A stretch of DNA of 64,000 nt from Limnohabitans lacus. Lineage in GTDB: Bacteria; Pseudomonadota; Gammaproteobacteria; Burkholderiales; Burkholderiaceae_C. The notes beneath the pieces were generated by a model. It made no database searches, had not been told where the DNA came from, and saw nothing but the letters and a program-made list of their open reading frames with translations. Below are positions 47,381 to 55,025 of the stretch, in pieces. Each line of letters begins with the position of its first letter. Position 1 is the first letter of the stretch. Location of the stretch: NCBI RefSeq assembly GCF_030053395.1, contig NZ_JASGBH010000001.1, positions 248,001 to 312,000 of the forward strand, in the 5' to 3' direction. A program made the translations under genes and the position numbers.

Positions 47381-47839
47381 TCAACCGATTTCAGCAATCA
47401 GCTCGATCTCGACGCAAGCGCCCAGCGGGATCTGGGCCACGCCAAAGGCGCTGCGGGCGTGTGCGCCGACTTGGGGGCCAAAGACTTGGCCCAGCAGTTC
47501 GCTGCAGCCGTTGGTCACCAGGTGCTGCTCGGTGAAGTCGCCGGTCGAGTTGACCAGGCTCATCACTTTGACGATGCGCTTGATCTTGTTCAGGTCGCCC
47601 ACGGCGGCGTGCAGCGTGCCCATCAGGTCAATCGCCACGGCACGGGCCGCTTGCTGGCCTTCGGCGGTGCTGGTGTCTTTGCCCAATTGGCCGGCCCAGA
47701 CTTTGCCGTCTTTCTTGGCGATGTGGCCGGACAGGTAAACCAGATTTCCGCTTTGCACAAAAGGCACATAGGCCGCAGCGGGCACAGCCACGGGGGGCAG
47801 TTCGATGTGGAGGGATTTCAGGGTGTCGTAAACGCTCAT
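47381..47839 (-). CDS. RidA/YjgF-family protein
   Basis: A 152-residue trimeric protein; RidA proteins hydrolyse reactive enamines/imines from PLP enzymes. YVPFVQSGNLVYLSGHIAKKDGKVWAGQLG and KIKRIVKVMSLVNSTGDF match, but it is longer than RidA (about 128) and belongs to another Rid subgroup. MSVYDTLKSLHIELP at 47839 is the likely start. The terminal Arg-containing motif of archetypal RidA (EIEAVA-R) is replaced by ACVEIELIAEIG. Confidence 0.85.
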   Translation of the reverse strand: MSVYDTLKSLHIELPPVAVPAAAYVPFVQSGNLVYLSGHIAKKDGKVWAGQLGKDTSTAEGQQAARAVAIDLMGTLHAAVGDLNKIKRIVKVMSLVNSTGDFTEQHLVTNGCSELLGQVFGPQVGAHARSAFGVAQIPLGACVEIELIAEIG

Positions 47840-47930
47840 GGCAGGGGTCGTTCCAAGGGAAAAAAGAATGCGTTCAGCAGGGGCTGAACAACCGAAAAAC
47901 AAGTCAGATTGTCGCCGAAGGGCCGAGGGT

Positions 47931-48830
47931 TCATTCGCCCACTGGCGCCACCGTCACGGCCACTTCCAGGGTGTGGGCGCCGCCGCCTTGCAGCACGCCG
48001 CGCAGCGGCGACACATCGGCAAAGTCGCGGCCCACGGCCAGGCGCACATAGTCCAGGCCCGGGCTGGCCAGGCCGCAGCGGTTGTTGGTGGGGTCCAGGT
48101 CCAGCCAGCCTTGGCTGGCGTGGCTGGCCAGTTCGGGCAGATACACCGAGGCCCAAGCGTGCGAGGCATCGCTGCCCACCAGGCGCGGCTGGCCTGGGGG
48201 TGGTTGCGTGAGCAAATAACCGCTCACGTAGCGTGCGGGCAAACCCAGCGATCGCAAGCAGGCCAGCAAGATGTGCGCAAAGTCCTGGCAAACGCCGCGA
48301 CGGCTTTCCAGCGCTTCGATCGCTGGGGTGTTGATGTCGGTGCTTTGCGAGGCATAGGTGAAGTCGCGGTGCATGCGCGCCGTGAGCTCTATGGCCGCTT
48401 GCATCAAGGGGCGGCCGGGGCTGAAGCTGCTTTGGGCATAGGCCAAAAAAGCTTCGTGCACGGGGGCGTGGTGCGAGCCGAACACAAAGCCGTTGTTCAC
48501 ATCGGCGGGGTGGCCGCCCCGGTAGCGGAAATGTTCGCGCACCGACTCCCAGCTTTGCGACGAAGTGGCGGGTGCGATGGTCGAGGTTTGGAGTTCGCTG
48601 TAGGCACGCACCCGCAAGCCGTCGTGCGGGTTGTTCAGCGCCCAGTAGGCGCGGTGGTTGCAAAAGGCATCGATGTTGTGCTGCACCGTGGCAGCGGGCT
48701 CCACATCCAGTTGGTGCTGCAGCACGGTTTGGCAGGGCGTGTTGGCCGGTTGCAGGTGGGCCACATGCTGCGCGGTTTGCACTGCGGGGCTGTAGCTGTA
48801 ACGGGTTTCGTGGGTGATGGCCAGGTGCAT
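47931..48830 (-). CDS. Transglutaminase-family (papain-like) protein
   Basis: A 299-residue protein with a beta-sandwich N-terminal domain (MHLAITHETRYSYSPAVQ) and a transglutaminase core. The Cys-His-Asp triad is visible: RRGVCQDFAH near 180, DASHAWASVY near 222 and WLDLDPTN near 244. Bacterial members linked to ATP-grasp/alpha-E proteins are thought to be peptidases or amide-bond enzymes rather than true cross-linkers. It follows the ATP-grasp-alpha-E fusion gene after 6 bases, so the two are co-transcribed. No signal peptide is seen. Confidence 0.88.
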   Translation of the reverse strand: MHLAITHETRYSYSPAVQTAQHVAHLQPANTPCQTVLQHQLDVEPAATVQHNIDAFCNHRAYWALNNPHDGLRVRAYSELQTSTIAPATSSQSWESVREHFRYRGGHPADVNNGFVFGSHHAPVHEAFLAYAQSSFSPGRPLMQAAIELTARMHRDFTYASQSTDINTPAIEALESRRGVCQDFAHILLACLRSLGLPARYVSGYLLTQPPPGQPRLVGSDASHAWASVYLPELASHASQGWLDLDPTNNRCGLASPGLDYVRLAVGRDFADVSPLRGVLQGGGAHTLEVAVTVAPVGE

Positions 48831-48836
48831 GGGGTC

Positions 48837-51497
48837 TCAAGCGCCAAAGCTGAAGCGGGCGTCGCCACTGTGGGTGAAAAACAGACCGCACAACTGGTCT
48901 GACACATGCCGTGCCGAGCTTTGGCATTCGGCCAGGGCCGCGTGCAAGGGCAGGGGGTGTTCGGCGCTGGCCAAGATGGCGTCGGCCGTGCAGTCCAGTG
49001 GCCACAGGGCTTCGGGCGTGAGGTCCACCAAACGCGGCACCACCGCGGCCAGGGGCACGGTGGCCCCATCGGCCAAGTTGCCCATGCGCAGCAAGCGCGA
49101 GCGCAAGGTGTGCGCCACCCAGCCCAAGGCGCGGGGGTTGTCTGGGTTGGTCACCAGCAGGTCCATCAGCGCTTGCGGGGTGCGGCTTTGCTGGTACTGC
49201 GCATGGAAGCTGATGGTGCTGTCAAACAGGTCCAGCACCGCGTCAAAGCCGGCCTGCTCGCCGATCAGGCCGCCTTGCACGGCGGTGCTCAGGGCGCTCG
49301 ATAAAAATTCCAGTCGCTCGATGTGGCGGCCAATCGACAACAGGCGCCAGCCATCGTCGCGTGTCATGCGGTCGGTTTGTGCGCCGGTCAGGGCCGCCAG
49401 CATCTGGCTGGTCTCGGCCAACAGGGCTTGGACTTCCACCGTGTCCTGCGAGTTGTCGCTGGCCACCGAATTGAAAAAGCGCGATTCGGCCTGCTCCAGC
49501 AAACGCCAGTGCTCGGGCGACAAACGCTCGCGCACCGACGAGGCGGCCAAACGCACCGAGCGCAAATTGAACCCCACGCTGGTGGCCAGTTTGTTGTCCC
49601 ACAGGCCTGCAATGAGCGATCGCTCGAACACGCGGTGGGCTTGCGCTGCGGCAGGCACGCCCGGGCGCACCAGGCCGTGGCGTGTGGCCATGGCGGTGAT
49701 GAAGTTCAAGAGCTGCGGCTGGTTCTGGTTTTCGCTGTTCAAAATCTCCAGGCTCAGGCGCACCAAGCGCAGCGTGTTTTCGGTGCGCTCGGTGTAGCGA
49801 CCCATCCAGAACAGGTTTTCGGCGGCGCGGCTGGTGACCAGGCGCTGGCGCTGGGCCAGCACGCTGGCCGAGGGTTGGGTCGATTCGGCTTTGGGCACGC
49901 TGATGGGGGCATTGGCTGGCGAGGTGACTGGCGAAGCGGTGGTCTCGGTCGCTTTGGCTTGCACCCACACATCGGCACTGCTGCCGCCGCGTTGCATGGA
50001 GGCAATGCCCGCGCGGGTGCCCAGCCGGGCCAGACCGCCGGGCAGCACTTGCCAGCCGCCTTGGGCATCGGCCACGGCAAACACGCGCAGCACCACCGGG
50101 CGCGATTCGATCGCGGGCTGGCCATCGGCCTGCACCTGCCATGTGGGCTGGTGCGACAGCGGCAACCAGGACTGCAAGGTGTAGGCATCGGGGTCGCGCA
50201 GGATGCGCCCAGCCCATTCGTCTTGCTCGCGGCGGCTCAGTTGGTGGCCCAGCACCGGCTCAAAGCTGTGGCGGTCGGTGTGGTAGGGGTAAGTGGGTTT
50301 GATCACACAACCCTGGATGCGCGGCAGCACGTCTTGCAGGGCCGCCGCTTCGCCACACCACCAGCTGGGAATGGCGGGCAGCTGCAGCTCTTCCCCCAAT
50401 AAATCTCGCGCCAGCGCAGGCATGAAGCCCAGCAGCGCGTTCGACTCCAAAAAGCCCGAGCCCGGCGTGTTGGCCACCAACACATGGCCGCTGCGCACCG
50501 CTTGCAACAGACCGGGCACACCCAGGGTGGAGTCGGCGCGCAGCTCCAGCGGGTCCAGCCAGTCGTCGTCCACACGGCGCAAAAGGCCGTGCACCGGTTG
50601 CAGGCCCTGCAGGGTTTTGAGGTAAAGCTTTTCGTCGCGCACCGTCAGGTCGTTGCCCTGCACCAGGCTCAGGCCCAGGTAGCGGGCCAGGTAGGCGTGC
50701 TCAAAATAGGTTTCGTTGTAAGGACCAGGCGTGAGCAGCGCGATGTGGGCCGAGGCGCCAGCCGGGCTGCGGGCCTTGAGCCCATCGATCAGGGTGCGGT
50801 AGGTCTCGGCCAGGCGCTGCACCGGAAAGCCTTCAAACGCTTTGGGGAACTGGCGCGAGACGATGAGGCGGTTTTCAAGCAAATAACCCAGGCCCGATGG
50901 CGCTTGCGTGCGCTGCGACAAGAGCCACCAGCAGCCGTCTGGCCCACGGGCCAAGTCAAACGCGGCCAGCGACAGGTAGCGGCCACCCACGGGCGGCACG
51001 CCGTGCATGGCGGGCAGGTAAGCGGGGTGACCTTGTATGAGTGCGGCCGGTAAATGGCCGTCGAGCACCAGTTTTTGGGGGCCGTAGGCATCGGCCATGA
51101 TGCGTTCGAGCAATTGCATGCGCTGCAAAACACCGGCTTCGATCTGCTGCCAGTTGGCCTTTGGCACCATGAGCGGGAAGAGGTCGAGCGACCAAGGGCG
51201 CTGCGGCTGGTCGGCCGCGGCATAGACGTTGTAGGTGATGCCGTTGTCGCGCACTTGCCGCTGCAAGTTGCCCATGCGCAGCCCCAATCCGTCCAGGCCC
51301 TCGCTGCCCAGGTGCTGGATGAAGGTCTGCCAGGCTTCGCTCATCTGCGCCGGGTCTTGGGGCGATGGCGCCGCCGTGTTGGCCAATCCTCGCAGCTCGT
51401 CCCAATGGCCCGCGGGCGCCGCCAGAGCCTGGTGCGCCAACCAATTCATGGCTTGCGCATCCAAGTTTTCAGAGCGGTTTTCGCGGGAATCATTCAT
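48837..51497 (-). CDS. Circularly permuted ATP-grasp fused to alpha-E domain
   Basis: An 886-residue two-domain protein. The circularly permuted type 2 ATP-grasp part (about 60-510) has MADAYGPQKLVLDGHLP, LTPGPYNETYFEHAYLAR, RRVDDDWLDPLELRADSTLGVPGL and VIKPTYP. A Ser/Thr/Pro/Ala linker (about 510-550) follows, then an alpha-E domain from about 552 (SRAAENLFWMGRYTERTENTLRLVRLS). ATP-grasp enzymes ligate amide bonds, and the alpha-E partner is of unknown role. The ATG at 51497 (MNDSRENRSENLD) is 14 bases from the DUF2126 stop upstream; the open frame to 52007 overlaps it and is rejected. Substrates are not known. Confidence 0.9.
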   Translation of the reverse strand: MNDSRENRSENLDAQAMNWLAHQALAAPAGHWDELRGLANTAAPSPQDPAQMSEAWQTFIQHLGSEGLDGLGLRMGNLQRQVRDNGITYNVYAAADQPQRPWSLDLFPLMVPKANWQQIEAGVLQRMQLLERIMADAYGPQKLVLDGHLPAALIQGHPAYLPAMHGVPPVGGRYLSLAAFDLARGPDGCWWLLSQRTQAPSGLGYLLENRLIVSRQFPKAFEGFPVQRLAETYRTLIDGLKARSPAGASAHIALLTPGPYNETYFEHAYLARYLGLSLVQGNDLTVRDEKLYLKTLQGLQPVHGLLRRVDDDWLDPLELRADSTLGVPGLLQAVRSGHVLVANTPGSGFLESNALLGFMPALARDLLGEELQLPAIPSWWCGEAAALQDVLPRIQGCVIKPTYPYHTDRHSFEPVLGHQLSRREQDEWAGRILRDPDAYTLQSWLPLSHQPTWQVQADGQPAIESRPVVLRVFAVADAQGGWQVLPGGLARLGTRAGIASMQRGGSSADVWVQAKATETTASPVTSPANAPISVPKAESTQPSASVLAQRQRLVTSRAAENLFWMGRYTERTENTLRLVRLSLEILNSENQNQPQLLNFITAMATRHGLVRPGVPAAAQAHRVFERSLIAGLWDNKLATSVGFNLRSVRLAASSVRERLSPEHWRLLEQAESRFFNSVASDNSQDTVEVQALLAETSQMLAALTGAQTDRMTRDDGWRLLSIGRHIERLEFLSSALSTAVQGGLIGEQAGFDAVLDLFDSTISFHAQYQQSRTPQALMDLLVTNPDNPRALGWVAHTLRSRLLRMGNLADGATVPLAAVVPRLVDLTPEALWPLDCTADAILASAEHPLPLHAALAECQSSARHVSDQLCGLFFTHSGDARFSFGA

Positions 51498-51511
51498 GCA
51501 GCCATTGTCGC

Positions 51512-54500
51512 TCAGGCTTTGCGCAAATCCAGGGTGTACGGGAACTCTGGGCTGGCGTGCAGGGTCACGTTGGGGCCGAGAGCCGCCAGTTGCTTCATGG
51601 CGCCGGGCGTGTGGCCCATGCGGAAGAAGCGCGACAAGCGGCGGCTTTCGGCCTCGTAGGCGTTGACCGGGAAGGTGTCGTAATTGCGGCCACCGGGGTG
51701 GACCACGTGGTACTGACAGCCGCCCAGCGAGCGCTTCATCCAGGTGTCCACCAGGTCCACCGTCAAAGGCGCATGCACACCGATGCTCGGGTGCAAGGAC
51801 GACGGCGGGTTCCAGGCTTTGTAGCGGACGCTGGCCACGTACTCGCCCACCACGCCGGTGGGCTGCAAGGGCAGGGGCTTGCCGTTGACGGTGAGCATGT
51901 GGCGCGAAGGGTTGATGCCGGTCACGTGCACTTCGATGCGCTCGAGCGACGAGTCCACATAGCGGGCGGTGCCGCCTGCGCCGTTTTCTTCGCCCATCAC
52001 GTGCCAAGGCTCCAGCGCATTGCGCAGGGTCACCACCGCGCCGTCGACTTTGACTTGGCCGACCAGCGGAAAGCGGAACTCGAAATGTGGCGCGAACCAG
52101 CTCGGGTCAAAGTGAAAGCCCGCATCGCCCAGCTCGGTGAGCACGTCGTCAAAGTCCTTGTGGATCCAGTGCGGCAGCATGAAGCGGTCGTGCAGCTCGG
52201 TGCCCCAGCGGGTCACGGGGGCTGCATAAGGCGCGTCCCAGAAGCGGGCCACCAGGGCGCGCAGCAGCAACTGCTGCACGATGCTCATGCGGGCGTGCGG
52301 CGGCATCTCAAATGCGCGCAGCTCCAAGAGGCCCAGACGCCCGGTGCTGCTGTCGGGTGAGTACATCTTGTCGATGCAAAACTCGCTGCGGTGCGTGTTG
52401 CCGGTGACGTCGATCAGGATGTTGCGCAGGGTGCGGTCCACGATCCAGGGCGGCATGTCGGCGCCGTACTTCTGGCGGTTGCGCATGATCTCGCGCAGCG
52501 CAATTTCCAGCTCATAGACCTGGTCGTTGCGGGCCTCGTCCACGCGCGGAGCCTGGCTGGTGGGGCCGATGAACATACCGGAAAACAAGTAGCTCAAAGA
52601 CGGGTGGTTGTGCCAATACAGGATCAAGCTGGCCAGCAGTTCGGGGCGGCGCAAGAAGGGGCTGTCGGCGGGCGTGGCGCCCCCCATCACCATGTGGTTG
52701 CCGCCGCCGGTGCCGGTGTGGCGGCCATCGGTCATGAATTTTTCGGCGGACAGGCGCGTCTCAAAGGCCGCTTGGTACAAAAACTCGGTGTGGTCGACCA
52801 GCTCGGCCCAGTTGTGGGCCGGGTGGATGTTGACCTCGATCACGCCGGGGTCGGGCGTGACCTGCAGCAGTTTCAGGCGCGGATCGCGTGGTGGCGGGTA
52901 GCCTTCCATCACCACCCTCATGCCCAGCTTCAAGGCGGTGGCTTCCACCGCGCTCACCAGGGCCAGGTAGTCCTCCAGACGCGCCAGCGGCGGCATGAAG
53001 ACATACAAGACGCCAGACTTCTCACCTTTTTTCAGGGCATCGGCCTCGACCTTGGGGCCGTTGGCGCGGTTCGGGTCGCGCACTTCCACGCACAAAGCGG
53101 TGCGCACCACCGACGGGTCCGACTCAAAGCGCTTGGCCGCTTGCGCAGGCACAGCCTGGCTGCTGTGTCGGGTTTGCAGTGTGATGGGCGCGGCAGGCAG
53201 GGCGGTGCGGGCCGTGAGGTGCGGTGAAAAAGGGTCCTGCTCGATCATGTGCAAGCGGTCGGTGGGGGCAGACCATGGCAGGGAGTCCAGCGGCAAGCGC
53301 CAGCCCATGGGCGAGTCGCCTGGCATGAGGTACATGCGCTCTTCACGCAAGAACCAGCGGCCCGTCTCCCACGAGGAGATGGCCGGGTTGCCGGTGTCCA
53401 AAGGTTGCAGGGGCAAGACATAGCCCACCTCTTGTTCCAAACCTTGGCTGAAGACGCGGCGCAGGCGGTTGCGCTCCATCTCATCGTCCAGGCGTGCATC
53501 GAACGGGTCCACGTTGACGGGCAGACGGCGTTCGCGCCAGAGGTAGTACCAAGCGTCTTCGTGGCCGGGCAGTACGGTTTGGCTGCCCAAGCCCAGCTGC
53601 TCGGTCAGGCCCAGCATGAAGCGTTTGGCATCGGCGCTGGTGTAGTGGCTGGGCTCGCGCTCGTCGGCAAAGGCCGCGGGGTTGTGCCAGCAGGGCTTGC
53701 CGTCTGCCCGCCAATAGATGCTCAGCGCCCAGCGCGGCAGCTGCTCGCCGGGGTACCACTTGCCTTGGCCGAAATGCAAAAAGCCGCCTTGGCCGTATTG
53801 CTGGCGCAGCTTGTGCACCAGCTCGGTGGCCAGGCCCCGTTTGGTCGGGCCCAAGGCGTCGGTGTTCCATTCGGCGGCATCTCGGTCTTGGGTGGCCACA
53901 AAGGTGGGCTCGCCGCCCATGGTCAGGCGCACGTCTTGGGCCAGCAGTTGGGCATCCACCTTGTCGCCCAGGCTCAACACATCGGCCCATTGTTCTTCGG
54001 TGTAAGGCTTGGTCACGCGGGGCGATTCGTGGATGCGGGTCACCTTCATTTCGTGGCTGAACTCGACCTCGGCCTTGTCCATCAGGCCTTCGATTGGGGC
54101 GGCCGCCGAGGGCTGCGGTGTGCAGGCCAGCGGAATGTGGCCTTCACCGGCTAGCAGACCCGAGGTCGGGTCCAGTCCCACCCAGCCTGCGCCGGGCAGG
54201 TAGACCTCGCACCAGGCGTGCAGGTCGGTGAAGTCGACCTCGGTGCCGCTGGGCCCATCGAGCGATTTCACATCGGGGGCCAGCTGGATCAAATAGCCCG
54301 ACACAAAACGGGCCGCGATGTTCATGTGGCGAAACAGCTGCACCAAAAGCCAAGCCGAGTCGCGGCAGGAGCCGCTTTTCAGGGTCAGCGTTTCCTCGGG
54401 CGCTTGCACGCCCGGCTCCATGCGGATGGTGTAGCGGATGTCTTGGTGCAGGCGCTGGTTGATCTGCACCAGGAAATCGATCGTGCGCTGGCGCTTGCGG

Positions 54501-54904
54501 TCCAGGCTGCACAGGTATTTCTTGAACTTTGGGGTCTTGTTTTCTTTGACCAGGTAAGACTGCAGCTCTTCCTTGACCACATCGGTGTACTTGAAGGGCA
54601 CTTCCTCGGCCGAGGGCTCCAAAAAGAAGTCGAAGGGGTTGAACACGGCCATTTCGGTGACCACGTCCACCGTGACCTTGAATTGGGTGGTTTTCTGGGG
54701 AAAGACCAAGCGTGCCTGGTAATTGGCAAACGCATCTTGCTGCCAGTTGATGAAATGTTCTTCGGGCTCGACTTTCAGGCTGTAGCTCAGGATGCGGCTG
54801 CGGCTGTGGGGGGCAGGGCGCAGGCGGATGACTTGGGGGCCCAGCTGAACAGGACGGTCGTAGGTGTAGTGGGTGACGTGGTGCAGGGCAACGTGTATCG
54901 ACAT
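51512..54904 (-). CDS. DUF2126 transglutaminase-family protein, large
   Basis: A 1130-residue protein. Residues 1 to about 85 are the bacterial transglutaminase N-terminal domain (MSIHVALHHVTHYTYDRPVQLGPQVIRLRP). The core carries the triad: SGSCRDSAWLL near 178, DLHAWCEVYLPG near 228 and GLDPTSGLL near 244. The rest is DUF2126 (QDVRLTMGGEPTFVA; HTGTGGGNHMVMGG; PWIVDRTLRNILIDVTGN; YHVVHPGGRNYDTFPVNAYEAESRR), which has no established function. It heads the three-gene minus-strand operon and is divergent from comEC. The ATG at 54904 is well supported by homologous starts; the frame beyond it crosses the divergent promoter. Confidence 0.9.
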   Translation of the reverse strand: MSIHVALHHVTHYTYDRPVQLGPQVIRLRPAPHSRSRILSYSLKVEPEEHFINWQQDAFANYQARLVFPQKTTQFKVTVDVVTEMAVFNPFDFFLEPSAEEVPFKYTDVVKEELQSYLVKENKTPKFKKYLCSLDRKRQRTIDFLVQINQRLHQDIRYTIRMEPGVQAPEETLTLKSGSCRDSAWLLVQLFRHMNIAARFVSGYLIQLAPDVKSLDGPSGTEVDFTDLHAWCEVYLPGAGWVGLDPTSGLLAGEGHIPLACTPQPSAAAPIEGLMDKAEVEFSHEMKVTRIHESPRVTKPYTEEQWADVLSLGDKVDAQLLAQDVRLTMGGEPTFVATQDRDAAEWNTDALGPTKRGLATELVHKLRQQYGQGGFLHFGQGKWYPGEQLPRWALSIYWRADGKPCWHNPAAFADEREPSHYTSADAKRFMLGLTEQLGLGSQTVLPGHEDAWYYLWRERRLPVNVDPFDARLDDEMERNRLRRVFSQGLEQEVGYVLPLQPLDTGNPAISSWETGRWFLREERMYLMPGDSPMGWRLPLDSLPWSAPTDRLHMIEQDPFSPHLTARTALPAAPITLQTRHSSQAVPAQAAKRFESDPSVVRTALCVEVRDPNRANGPKVEADALKKGEKSGVLYVFMPPLARLEDYLALVSAVEATALKLGMRVVMEGYPPPRDPRLKLLQVTPDPGVIEVNIHPAHNWAELVDHTEFLYQAAFETRLSAEKFMTDGRHTGTGGGNHMVMGGATPADSPFLRRPELLASLILYWHNHPSLSYLFSGMFIGPTSQAPRVDEARNDQVYELEIALREIMRNRQKYGADMPPWIVDRTLRNILIDVTGNTHRSEFCIDKMYSPDSSTGRLGLLELRAFEMPPHARMSIVQQLLLRALVARFWDAPYAAPVTRWGTELHDRFMLPHWIHKDFDDVLTELGDAGFHFDPSWFAPHFEFRFPLVGQVKVDGAVVTLRNALEPWHVMGEENGAGGTARYVDSSLERIEVHVTGINPSRHMLTVNGKPLPLQPTGVVGEYVASVRYKAWNPPSSLHPSIGVHAPLTVDLVDTWMKRSLGGCQYHVVHPGGRNYDTFPVNAYEAESRRLSRFFRMGHTPGAMKQLAALGPNVTLHASPEFPYTLDLRKA

Positions 54905-55025
54905 ATTTCTAACAGCGCAACAGGGGCTGCACGCATGACAAGTGCAGCTTGGGCTTTTTAAACTAGCAAGACACGCGCCAGGCCAGACGCTGGCGCCCCA
55001 CAACAGCCATTCAGGGAGGCTGAAG

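Noticed and set aside
48837-52007. A longer 1056-residue start for the ATP-grasp-alpha-E protein
   Set aside because: The added 170 residues overlap the 3' end of the DUF2126 gene and have Arg/Ala/His-rich shadow composition; the ATG at 51497 fits the family.
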